Below are positions 27,191-35,674 of a DNA stretch of 64,000 bases, one piece after another. The position numbers were made by a program, and so were the translations under genes. The stretch is from Chitinophaga sp. sic0106. GTDB lineage: Bacteria; Bacteroidota; Bacteroidia; Chitinophagales; Chitinophagaceae. Numbering within the stretch: position 1 is the first letter of the stretch; every line of letters starts with the position of its first letter. The stretch is from NCBI RefSeq assembly GCF_019219075.1, contig NZ_JAHUWJ010000015.1, forward strand, positions 62,001 to 126,000. Direction: 5' to 3'. The notes beneath the pieces are model-generated. The model saw only the letters and a list, made by a program, of their open reading frames with translations. It searched no databases and was not told where the DNA came from.

Positions 27191-28048
27191 ATGGCAACGG
27201 AAAACAACACGATTCAGGAAATGTATCTCCCACAGGGGCTCGTTCCTCACATCCCTGGTGAGGTTTTCGCACTTCCCTATCGTACCGGTCAGGTAAATCA
27301 GAAAGCACGTATAGTGCTGGAATGGCATCTCTTTAATTTCCTGATGGAAGGTGAAAAGTCCGTGAGCTACGCCACCGGCACACAGCGCCTCGGCGCTGAA
27401 GGTTTTTTCTTCCTGCCCGCCGGCAACTGCCTCATGAGCGAAAAGGTAGCCAGCAACGGGAACTACAGCTGCATGCTGCTGTTTGTAAGTCAGCATGCGC
27501 TCCACCGCTTTTTCCAGTCCTACCCGTTTGATGATGCCGCATCAGACCTCACCGATCCGTCACCGGTAGCTTTTCTTAAAGATGCCTACATCGCTAATTT
27601 CATTACCAGCCTGCAATTGATGCAATCCGCCGGGAATGCGGCATTGTATGAACTTAAACTGCACGAACTGCTCCTGTACCTGATCAGCAAAAACAAACGG
27701 CTGATCACCTACTTCAAAGGATTGTGCAACGAATATGATGAGGAAACGCAACTCCGCAAAATTGTAAATACCCACCTGGAAACCGCGATCACCGTGGAGG
27801 AACTGGCCTTCCTCTGCAACATGAGCGTTTCTACTTTCAAACGCAAATTTGCCCGCATCTTCGGCGACTCCCCCAAGCAGTGGTTCCTGAAAATGCGCAT
27901 GCAGAAAGCCGCCTCCATGCTCAAAAACAAAAGTCTCAAAGCCAGCGAAGTTTACTATGATCTCGGCTACGAAAACCTCTCCAGCTTCGTGCAGTCGTTC
28001 AAGCAAGTCCATGGCATCACCCCAAAACAATACCAGCTCGCCAACTAA
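27191..28048 (+). CDS. AraC-family regulator
   Basis: 285 residues. The N-terminal half is a divergent sensor domain (QKARIVLEWHLFNFLMEG, GFFFLPAGNCLMSE); the C-terminal half has two HTH units (ITVEELAFLCNMSVSTFKRK and SEVYYDLGYENLSSFVQSFK). The start is ATG 27191 or, less likely, ATG 27221. It is upstream of the PEBP gene on the same strand, but with its own 90-bp gap, so linkage is uncertain. Effector unknown. Confidence 0.88.
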   Translation: MATENNTIQEMYLPQGLVPHIPGEVFALPYRTGQVNQKARIVLEWHLFNFLMEGEKSVSYATGTQRLGAEGFFFLPAGNCLMSEKVASNGNYSCMLLFVSQHALHRFFQSYPFDDAASDLTDPSPVAFLKDAYIANFITSLQLMQSAGNAALYELKLHELLLYLISKNKRLITYFKGLCNEYDEETQLRKIVNTHLETAITVEELAFLCNMSVSTFKRKFARIFGDSPKQWFLKMRMQKAASMLKNKSLKASEVYYDLGYENLSSFVQSFKQVHGITPKQYQLAN

Positions 28049-28110
28049 CAATGATCCTTTAGCCACATTTTTTGAACGGGCGGCCGATAAGTACACCGCC
28101 CACTTGCGCA

Positions 28111-28118
28111 TAATTTTG
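28111..28118 (+). promoter_or_regulatory. -7 box upstream of PEBP gene
   Basis: TAATTTTG matches TAnnTTTG, 21 bp before the PEBP ATG. A GGGCGG / CCGCCC inverted repeat just upstream (from 28078) may end the AraC transcript. Confidence 0.5.
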
Positions 28119-28139
28119 TAGCAGATAAATACAATTATT

Positions 28140-28682
28140 ATGAAGCACCTCATCGCAACCTTATTGCTGGTGGCCATGGCTGGCCTTAGCTCCTATGCCC
28201 AGAACTTCACCCTGAAAAGTAATGAACTCGGTGGTCAGTTAACCAACAAACAATATTTCAACGGCTTCGGCTACAACGGGGAAAATCAGTCGCCGCAACT
28301 CTCCTGGGTAGATGCCCCTGCCGGCACCCAGAGCTTTGCCGTAACCATGTACGACCTGGACGCGCCCACCGGCAGTGGCTTCTGGCATTGGGTAGTATTT
28401 AATATCCCTGCGGACGTACACGAAATTAAATCCGGTGCCGGCGACGTGAAGAAAAATCTGATGCCTGCCGGTATAATACAAAGCAAAACCGATTTCGGCG
28501 TACCCGGCTATGGTGGCGCTGCTCCTCCTGCCGGCCCCGTACACCGCTACATGATAACCGTATACGCACTGAATAAAAAGCTGGAACTGAACGCAGATGT
28601 ATCGCCTGCACTCGTAGGATTTAACCTCCACTTTGCTACCCTTGCACAAGCGTCCATTGTGGTGTGCGCACAGCATAAATAA
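28140..28682 (+). CDS. Secreted YbhB/YbcL-type phosphatidylethanolamine-binding protein
   Basis: 180 residues with a signal peptide (to about residue 20, SSYAQ). The PEBP fold is shown by GENQSPQLSWVDAPAGTQSF, VTMYDLDAPTGSGFWHWVVF and GYGGAAPPAGPVHRYMITVY, the last two giving the ligand pocket residues (Asp, His, Pro, His). Bacterial members of the Raf kinase inhibitor-like family are periplasmic or cytoplasmic with largely unknown roles. It ends at a strong terminator. Confidence 0.9.
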   Translation: MKHLIATLLLVAMAGLSSYAQNFTLKSNELGGQLTNKQYFNGFGYNGENQSPQLSWVDAPAGTQSFAVTMYDLDAPTGSGFWHWVVFNIPADVHEIKSGAGDVKKNLMPAGIIQSKTDFGVPGYGGAAPPAGPVHRYMITVYALNKKLELNADVSPALVGFNLHFATLAQASIVVCAQHK

Positions 28683-28690
28683 TTGTTAGT

Positions 28691-28718
28691 GCCACGGGAA
28701 CACATCCACTCCCGTGGC
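28691..28718 (+). terminator. Terminator after PEBP gene
   Basis: GCCACGGGA / TCCCGTGGC, 9-bp perfect stem with a 10-nt loop, followed by TTTCC; 8 bp after the stop. Confidence 0.75.
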
Positions 28719-28833
28719 TTTCCATCTCCCAATATAACCTCCTGCAACAATTACCTGCCCCATTACACGGAAAATGCTAACTTGTAAAATAAAAAATTTA
28801 CAGATACCCACCCCCACGTATAAACGTAGTGCT

Positions 28834-29343
28834 ATGAGAAAACGCTCCCTATTAATCCTACTATTTTCAGGACTATTTATGAACGCCCAGGCGCAACAGC
28901 CCGTTAAAAAACTCCCTGCTGACTTTATCAATTATTTTGCCGGCTATTACAATGGAACAGGAACATTTGCCAACGGAAAGCCCATACAGGCCAATGCAGA
29001 ATTTCATATAGCCATGGACAGCTGTTGGATCACCTATGATCATTACGACCAGCCACCCAATCAATACAAAGCACACTCCCTTTGGGGCATGGAGGCCAAT
29101 GGCGATATCCTCGCCATCGTATTCGATAATTTCGGAGGTCACCGGCAGTTTAAAGGAAAATTTTCGGCAGAAGGCCTGGTACTGAATAATGCCTTCCTGG
29201 ATAAGAATGGAAATAAGCGATATGAACATTTCATTTACCAAAAGCTGCCCGAAGGCCCGCTTAAGATGAGCTACGAGGTAAGCCCGGATAGCATCCAGTG
29301 GAGAATGGTGGACACCTTACACCTTCAAAGAAACAAGAAATAA
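28834..29343 (+). CDS. Secreted hypothetical protein (DUF1579-like)
   Basis: 169 residues from ATG 28834 (MRKRSLLILLFSG), which begins a clear signal peptide ending near AQAQ; an upstream ATG at 28774 would bury it. The mature protein is beta-rich (NYFAGYYNGTGTFANG, WGMEANGDILAIVFDNF, GHRQFKGKFSAEGLVL), resembling lipocalin-like secreted proteins such as DUF1579. Function unknown; it probably acts in the periplasm. Confidence 0.75.
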   Translation: MRKRSLLILLFSGLFMNAQAQQPVKKLPADFINYFAGYYNGTGTFANGKPIQANAEFHIAMDSCWITYDHYDQPPNQYKAHSLWGMEANGDILAIVFDNFGGHRQFKGKFSAEGLVLNNAFLDKNGNKRYEHFIYQKLPEGPLKMSYEVSPDSIQWRMVDTLHLQRNKK

Positions 29344-29347
29344 AACT

Positions 29348-29375
29348 GGGTGTATCAATTTGAATTGATACACCC
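29348..29375. terminator. Bidirectional terminator with GGGTGTATCA stem
   Basis: GGGTGTATCAATT / AATTGATACACCC is a perfect inverted repeat with TG at the centre, between convergent genes, followed on the plus strand by TGACTCTTTTTAC. Confidence 0.8.
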
Positions 29376-29384
29376 TGACTCTTT

Positions 29385-30104
29385 TTACAGTTGCTTAATC
29401 TTGATATTTTTAAACGATACCCCTTTGTTCCAGTCCTGCAGCGCGATATGGCCTGCGGTATACTTCCCGAAATCGGCATAGTTCTTAAAATGTGTAGCCG
29501 CCACCGTATCCTTCCATTGCCGGGAGTTCAGGTCCTGCTGTGCGGTTAACTGACCATTCAGGTAGAATTCAAATTTACCATCCACCTGCCTGATCTTCGC
29601 CTGGTTCCATTCCTCCTGCGGCTTCATAGGTGCGGCATTTACAGGTGCGAACAGCGCAAACAAACCACCGGAACGTTTTTTAGGGTTTTCATTATCGTGG
29701 TGACTCGTTTCCAGTATCTGGTATTCCGGTCCTGTAGCCCATGCTGCCGGCAAATCCGGGCGTTCTGCCACATTGATAAATACCCCACTGTTTCCTTCCT
29801 TGCTGATTTTCCACTCGAACAGCAGCTCATAGTTTTTGTATTCCTTATCCGTTACCAGGTCGCCCACATCTTTGGCCGCTCCCTGTGTACATACCAGCGC
29901 ACCGTCTTTCACACTCCAGGCAGACGGTACATTGCCCATGTTATAGACATGCCATCCATGCATGGTTTTGCCATCGAACAGCAGCTCCCATCCTTCATTT
30001 TTTTCAGCGGAGGTCAATTCATTATCGCCTGTACCCTGCCTGCCGCAGGATACAGTTAAAACGGTAAGGGCGGCTAATACAATAGCGCTTTGTTTCATTT
30101 TCAT
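29385..30104 (-). CDS. DUF1080 lipoprotein (3-keto-disaccharide hydrolase-like)
   Basis: 239 residues. MKMKQSAIVLAALTVLTVSC is a lipoprotein signal. The rest is a concanavalin-like beta-sandwich of the DUF1080 family: GWELLFDGKTMHGWHVYN, LLFEWKISKEGNSGVFI and ALQDWNKGVSFKNIKIKQL. The family is linked to hydrolysis of 3-keto-sugars. It is in an operon-like group with a DeoR regulator and a secreted TIM-barrel protein, which suggests 3-keto-sugar or glucoside catabolism. Exact substrate unknown. Confidence 0.88.
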   Translation of the reverse strand: MKMKQSAIVLAALTVLTVSCGRQGTGDNELTSAEKNEGWELLFDGKTMHGWHVYNMGNVPSAWSVKDGALVCTQGAAKDVGDLVTDKEYKNYELLFEWKISKEGNSGVFINVAERPDLPAAWATGPEYQILETSHHDNENPKKRSGGLFALFAPVNAAPMKPQEEWNQAKIRQVDGKFEFYLNGQLTAQQDLNSRQWKDTVAATHFKNYADFGKYTAGHIALQDWNKGVSFKNIKIKQL

Positions 30105-30134
30105 ATTGATGGAATTTTAAAATACCGATGTTGC

Positions 30135-30884
30135 CTACACCAGCTGCACACCCTGATTGCGGAAGGCATCCAGGTCAGCATGATCACTTTCCAGGTCCGT
30201 TATTAAAATATCAATTTCATCAAATGCCGCTACCCGGAAATTTTTATTACGGTGTAAAATATTATGATTAGAGAGAGAAATAGTTTGTCGTGCATGACGC
30301 AGCATCGTCCGCTTTACATGCGATTCGGGCTCAATAGTGCAGGTAATCCCAAATTGATCGTCGATACCACAGGTACCCATGACGTACATATCCGCCATAT
30401 AATGCTCCGCTTCCCTGCAGGTGATGGTACCGGTGTTGGTAGCTGTGCTGCGGTCGTACACTCCTCCCAGCACAATAATTTCTATATGCCTGTATGCTTC
30501 CAGGATAGGCACCAGCGGCTGGTTATTGGTAATAACGCGCAAGGATATATCAGCCGGCAACACTTTAGCCAGGGTACAAACAGTGGTACCGCCGTCCATA
30601 AACAGCGTCATGCCAGATTTAAGGAAGGGAATCGCTTTCAAGGCGATCATCTTTTTTTGTTCACAAAGGAAATCACTGCGATCCCGGAAGGTGAGCGGAT
30701 TTTTGGATGGTAACATAGCACCGCCGCGGATCTTCGACAACAAGCCATTGCGGTACAGCTGATCAATATCTCTACGGACCGTATCCTCCGATACCAGCAG
30801 TGAGGTTGCCAGCATTTCATAAGTTACCTGCTCCTGTGCTTTTAATTCATTCAGAATAAAATCAAATCGCTGTTCCTTCATCAT
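30135..30884 (-). CDS. DeoR/GlpR-family transcriptional regulator
   Basis: 249 residues. The N-terminal DeoR HTH has YEMLATSLLVSEDTVRRDID; the C-terminal sugar-binding domain (DeoRC) has GMTLFMDGGTTVCTLAKVLP and MGTCGIDDQFGIT. Such regulators sense a sugar phosphate or keto-sugar. It lies between the TIM-barrel and DUF1080 genes on the same strand, so autoregulation of the cluster is likely. Confidence 0.9.
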   Translation of the reverse strand: MMKEQRFDFILNELKAQEQVTYEMLATSLLVSEDTVRRDIDQLYRNGLLSKIRGGAMLPSKNPLTFRDRSDFLCEQKKMIALKAIPFLKSGMTLFMDGGTTVCTLAKVLPADISLRVITNNQPLVPILEAYRHIEIIVLGGVYDRSTATNTGTITCREAEHYMADMYVMGTCGIDDQFGITCTIEPESHVKRTMLRHARQTISLSNHNILHRNKNFRVAAFDEIDILITDLESDHADLDAFRNQGVQLV

Positions 30885-30945
30885 AACGGCGTACAGTTTA
30901 GTGATAGGTTAGAATAGGGTGCTGCTACTAAAGGGAATTACAAAA

Positions 30946-30975
30946 TACCACCAGGAGTAGCTACTCCCGGTGGTA
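30946..30975 (-). terminator. Terminator hairpin between TIM-barrel and DeoR genes
   Basis: A near-perfect inverted repeat (TACCACCAGGAGTAG / CTACTCCCGGTGGTA, one mismatch), followed on the minus strand by ATTTTGTAATT. It probably separates or attenuates transcription between the two genes. Confidence 0.7.
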
Positions 30976-30997
30976 ATGGTGCCTCATGCGTAAAATC

Positions 30998-31870
30998 TTA
31001 TCTGATATTTTTACTGATGTAATTGAAGCTGGTGGCGATAGAACCTAATTCATCAGGTTGATAGTTATTTTCATGCTCTACAAAGAAATGCTTCAATCCT
31101 GCAGTGGATGCATGTTTAAAGATATCTTTGAAATCGATGCTGCCGTTACCTACTTCAGTATTCTGATTAGGATTGGCTTTGTCCATGTCTTTCACATGCC
31201 ACATCGGGAATCTGCCAGGGTGCTGCGCAAAGATCTCTGTAGGCTTCTGTCCGGAGTGTACAGCCCAGTAAATATCCAGTTCAAAGCTCACCAGCTTGGG
31301 ATCGGTTTCTTTCAGCAGAATGCTGTAGCCGGTTACGCCGTTATGCTGTTTGAACTCGAAATCATGATTATGGTAGGCGAAACGCAGACCGGAGGCTTTA
31401 CACAATTCCGCTGCCTGGTTCAGTTTTTCCGCCACTTTTTTATAGTCATCTGCGGACTGGCGCAGGCTCTCATCCAGGTAAGGCACGGTGAAGTAAGTAG
31501 CACCAATGGTTTTCAGTGCTTCAATGTTGGCTTTCAGTTCATCGGTATTACCTGTTCTGATGAATGGATCAACGCCCACGTGACCGCTTGGTGCTGCCAG
31601 TTTGGTTGATTTCAGCAATTGTGCCAGCTGCCTGGCAGGCATGCCCCAGAAGCCGCTCTGTGGGTTATAGCCGTAAGTTTCCACTTCCTTGTAACCTACT
31701 GCCGCTACTTTGCGGATCACTCCTTCCACATCTTTGGGAAGCAGGTCGCGAAGGGTATATAACTGTAAACCTATTTTCTTAACAGATTTAGCGCTGGCAA
31801 AGGAAGGCAGGAATAATGCCCCTGCAGAAACCAGGGCCGCCTGTTTGATAAAGTCTCTCCTCGAATTCAT
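30998..31870 (-). CDS. Secreted TIM-barrel sugar isomerase/epimerase-like protein
   Basis: 290 residues. The Tat-type N-terminus NSRRDFIKQAALVSAGALF (RRxFIK) indicates folding before export. The barrel is of the xylose isomerase-like type: KIGLQLYTLRDLLP, AAVGYKEVETYGY, LRFAYHNHDFEFKQ, FELDIYWAVHSG and WHVKDMDKANPNQN, with Glu, Asp and His typical of metal binding. Family members isomerise or epimerise sugars, including 3-keto-sugars. It is the first gene of the minus-strand group with DeoR and DUF1080. Confidence 0.88.
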   Translation of the reverse strand: MNSRRDFIKQAALVSAGALFLPSFASAKSVKKIGLQLYTLRDLLPKDVEGVIRKVAAVGYKEVETYGYNPQSGFWGMPARQLAQLLKSTKLAAPSGHVGVDPFIRTGNTDELKANIEALKTIGATYFTVPYLDESLRQSADDYKKVAEKLNQAAELCKASGLRFAYHNHDFEFKQHNGVTGYSILLKETDPKLVSFELDIYWAVHSGQKPTEIFAQHPGRFPMWHVKDMDKANPNQNTEVGNGSIDFKDIFKHASTAGLKHFFVEHENNYQPDELGSIATSFNYISKNIR

Positions 31871-31915
31871 AAATACTGATTAATTAACGTGAACAGCGGA
31901 CAAATTATTCAAACA

Positions 31916-31941
31916 TTTGCAAATTTGCAACCTTTTGCAAA
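31916..31941. promoter_or_regulatory. Three TTTGCAA repeats upstream of TIM-barrel gene
   Basis: TTTGCAAA at 31916, TTTGCAAC at 31924 and TTTGCAAA at 31934 lie 46-71 bp upstream of the ATG at 31870. Two copies are 8-bp palindromes. A regulator such as the cluster's DeoR could bind here; this is inferred. Confidence 0.4.
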
Positions 31942-31951
31942 TTATTTAAAA

Positions 31952-32018
31952 CGGGAACTCCCCCGGAACCTTCGGTTCCCGGGGAGTTCCCGTTTTAACC
32001 CTCGCCTTAGGCGAGGGT
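31952..32018 (-). terminator. Tandem terminator hairpins after MFS gene
   Basis: Two hairpins follow the MFS stop on the minus strand: first ACCCTCGCC / GGCGAGGGT (31998-32018, loop TTA), then a long GC-rich stem (31952-31992) followed by TTTTAAAT. Confidence 0.8.
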
Positions 32019-32036
32019 CAAAACACATAAACAACA

Positions 32037-33221
32037 TCAATGTCCCAATACCTGTACCGGCTGGAAAGGCACCGGGTTATTCCGCTGCCGCCTCACAATC
32101 ATCATCGCAAACACCACACCACCGGTAGCCATAAACATGCCCACCAGCGACGGATAATTGTAAGTAAGACCATAGGTAATGGGCAGCCCGCCCAGGAAGG
32201 CGCCTAATGAGTTACCAATATTAAAACCTGCCTGTGTGATTGAAGCACCCAGCATTTGCGCATCTTTAGCACACTGCATCATCAGCACCTGTATAGGCGC
32301 CGCCAGTGAAATACTTAAGGCGCCTGCTACGAAAGTGAGCAACAGGGATATTATTTGGAACCGGGAGAAAAGGAAGATGCCCAGCAGGGTCACCGTCATC
32401 GCGAAAAGCAGCCAGGCGCAAGCCTTTCCGGCCGACATACGATCCGCCAGCTTACCGCCAAACCAGTTACCAATCACCATACCGAAGCCTGCAAGCACCA
32501 TTATCCACGGCACCGTAGCGGAAGAAAAGCCGGAGATTTCCGTCATCAGCGGCGCAATATAACTGATCCAGCAAAACAGGCCGCCCGTGCCAATAGCAGT
32601 GATCAGTATCACCAGCCATACATCCGCATTCTGAAATATCTTCAACTGTGTTTTCAAACTTTCGCTGCGCTCAGCAGGAATTGCCGGCAACCAGTATTTG
32701 ATAGAAACGATCGTGATCAGTCCTATCACCGCCACAAGGCCAAAGGTATAGCGCCACAGGAAGTTATGACCTATCCACGTACCAATGGGCACCAGCGCCA
32801 GGTTGGCAATGGTAAGCCCCGCAAACATGGTGGCCACCGCCTGCGCCTGTTTTCCTGGTTCGGCAAGCCGGCTCGCCATAATAGCCCCTACCCCAAAGAA
32901 AGCACCATGTGGCAGCCCGGCAAAAAAGCGCGCAATCAGCAGCGTATGCTCATCAGGCGCAAAGGCCGACAAGCCATTGAACACGGTGAAAATACACATG
33001 AGCGCTATCAGAATTTTCTTGGGCGGATAATTACCGCTGATCATTACCAGCAAAGGCGCACCTATCACCACTCCCAGCGCATACGCTGAAATAAGGTGTC
33101 CCGCCACCGGTATACTTATTTTAAGGTTCTGCGCAACATCCGGGAGTAAGCCCATCATGACAAACTCGGTCATCCCTATACCAAGGCCCCCTAACAACAG
33201 GGGAAATAATTTCTTATCCAT
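32037..33221 (-). CDS. AraJ-like MFS transporter
   Basis: 394 residues, about 12 membrane segments. The N-terminus FPLLLGGLGIGMTEFVMMG and the loop motif ISGNYPPKKILI fit the AraJ/arabinose-efflux group of MFS (drug or sugar exporters). Inner membrane. It lies next to an aldo/keto reductase on the same strand. Its ATG is only 6 bp after the T-run of a perfect intrinsic terminator (33228-33262), an odd arrangement discussed in the findings. Confidence 0.9.
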   Translation of the reverse strand: MDKKLFPLLLGGLGIGMTEFVMMGLLPDVAQNLKISIPVAGHLISAYALGVVIGAPLLVMISGNYPPKKILIALMCIFTVFNGLSAFAPDEHTLLIARFFAGLPHGAFFGVGAIMASRLAEPGKQAQAVATMFAGLTIANLALVPIGTWIGHNFLWRYTFGLVAVIGLITIVSIKYWLPAIPAERSESLKTQLKIFQNADVWLVILITAIGTGGLFCWISYIAPLMTEISGFSSATVPWIMVLAGFGMVIGNWFGGKLADRMSAGKACAWLLFAMTVTLLGIFLFSRFQIISLLLTFVAGALSISLAAPIQVLMMQCAKDAQMLGASITQAGFNIGNSLGAFLGGLPITYGLTYNYPSLVGMFMATGGVVFAMMIVRRQRNNPVPFQPVQVLGH

Positions 33222-33227
33222 ATACCT

Positions 33228-33262
33228 AAAAAAAAAGATACAGGCCCGTAAAGGCCTGTATC
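33228..33262 (-). terminator. Intrinsic terminator directly upstream of MFS start
   Basis: On the minus strand, GATACAGGCC / GGCCTGTATC (10 bp, 6-nt loop) is followed by nine T, then AGGTAT and the MFS ATG. It could end the aldo/keto reductase transcript or act as an attenuator of the MFS gene. Confidence 0.85.
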
Positions 33263-33413
33263 ATAACCAATGAAATTTATATCTTAAAACTACGTGATCG
33301 CTGGAAAGAACAATGGCAACACGATTGCCCATCTGACCACAAAGATATTCTTAATTTTCAGGATTTATTAGTCAGTTGAATGATAGCAGCTATCAGCAAA
33401 ATGATGATAGCGA

Positions 33414-34409
<996 letters not shown>

Positions 34410-34529
34410 TTAATTTTTTAATTTATCGGGGAGATGTCAGCCACGCTTTACTTTTATGCCGGCGTAACTGACTAATGCAAATGTAGGAAGGGCTGCCCTA
34501 CCGGATGGTATACCGATTACTGCAATGGA

Positions 34530-34594
34530 TACCAAAATTACAGGTCGTACCAGTGGTAGGATATGTAGTACTGAATTTACTACCAAAATTACAG
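34530..34594. promoter_or_regulatory. 14-bp direct repeats between AKR and AraC genes
   Basis: TACCAAAATTACAG occurs exactly at 34530-34543 and 34581-34594. The minus strand of each copy contains TAATTTTG, a -7-type box, so the copies may be promoters for the AKR gene, or half-sites for the AraC regulator. Confidence 0.45.
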
Positions 34595-34623
34595 ATAATC
34601 AGGAGCGGCGGACAGGAAAACAA

Positions 34624-34631
34624 TAAATTTG
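34624..34631 (+). promoter_or_regulatory. -7 box of AraC promoter
   Basis: TAAATTTG fits TAnnTTTG, 17 bp before ATG 34649, supporting that start over the frame's earlier ATG at 34505. Confidence 0.45.
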
Positions 34632-34648
34632 CACTAAATCAGCCTACC

Positions 34649-35542
34649 ATGGAAGAAATCATTCAGCTGGAAAGCATCAGTCAGTATTGTAAGCTACGTG
34701 GCGTAGAAACATTACACCCGCTGGTATCCGTCATTGATCTTTCACAGGCAGCGAACCTTCCTGCCCAAACGTATAATTTCAACCTGTACCACATATACCT
34801 CAAGGAGCTGAAATGCGGTGAACTTAAATATGGCCGCAGCCATTACGATTACCAGGAGGGTACCCTAATGTTTATAGGCCCCGGACAGGTGGTGGGCGTG
34901 CTGCCGAAAAATGGCGTACAGGTAAGAGGCTGGTCCCTGGCCTTCCACCCCGACCTGTTAAATGGCACTTCCCTGGGTAAAAACATTCATGAATACTCCT
35001 TCTTTTCCTATGATGTGAATGAGGCGTTGCATTTGTCGGAAAAAGAAAGGCAGATTGTGCTGGACTGCCTGGCGAAAATTCAGTATGAATTAATGCATGC
35101 CATTGATCATCACAGCAAGAAACTCATTACTGCCAATATCGAGTTATTCCTGAACTACTGTAACCGTTTTTATGACCGCCAGTTTATAACGCGTGACAAT
35201 GACAATAAAGGTACGGTAGCAAAGTTCGAGCGTTTGCTGCACGATTACTTCCTGTCCGATCAGGTGCAACAGCGCGGCCTTCCCACGGTTGGCTACTGTG
35301 CAAACGCGCTCCACTTATCCGCTAATTATTTTGGAGATCTGATTAAAAAAGAAACCGGTAAATCGGCCCAGGAATATATCCAGAACAAGGTGATTGAACT
35401 GGCAAAAGAGCGGGTATTTGATTTGGATAAAACAATCAGCCAGGTGGCGTATGAACTGGGATTTAAGTACCCGCAGCATTTTACGAGGCTGTTTAAGCAG
35501 CGGGTGGGCGTTACGCCGAATGAGTACAGAGCATTGAATTAG
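34649..35542 (+). CDS. AraC-family regulator
   Basis: 297 residues from ATG 34649 (MEEIIQLESISQYCK); the longer frame from 34505 runs through the promoter. The N-terminal cupin-like part (YNFNLYHIYLKEL, GTLMFIGPGQV) is followed by two HTH units (GYCANALHLSANYFGDLIKK, ISQVAYELGFKYPQHFTRLF). It is a likely activator of the divergent aldo/keto reductase or MFS gene; effector unknown. Confidence 0.88.
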   Translation: MEEIIQLESISQYCKLRGVETLHPLVSVIDLSQAANLPAQTYNFNLYHIYLKELKCGELKYGRSHYDYQEGTLMFIGPGQVVGVLPKNGVQVRGWSLAFHPDLLNGTSLGKNIHEYSFFSYDVNEALHLSEKERQIVLDCLAKIQYELMHAIDHHSKKLITANIELFLNYCNRFYDRQFITRDNDNKGTVAKFERLLHDYFLSDQVQQRGLPTVGYCANALHLSANYFGDLIKKETGKSAQEYIQNKVIELAKERVFDLDKTISQVAYELGFKYPQHFTRLFKQRVGVTPNEYRALN

Positions 35543-35627
35543 GAGTAAATACGGCATAATCAACCCCTGAGAGGATATATAAAAACTAACCGAACACCCT
35601 GAGACCTGACTCCCTCAAGGCCCGCAT

Positions 35628-35660
35628 AAAAAAGGGCGTATCAGATTGCTGATACACCCT
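35628..35660 (-). terminator. Terminator after the aldehyde oxidoreductase operon
   Basis: AGGGCGTATCAG / CTGATACACCCT (one mismatch, loop ATTG) followed on the minus strand by six T. The stem is of the shared GGGTGTATCA type. Confidence 0.85.
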
Positions 35661-35674
35661 CTCAACAACTAAGA

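Noticed and set aside
31952-32018. Two GC-rich hairpins, considered as an attachment site or CRISPR-like repeat
   Set aside because: Only one copy of each, directly after a stop codon and followed by a T-run, so they are terminators.
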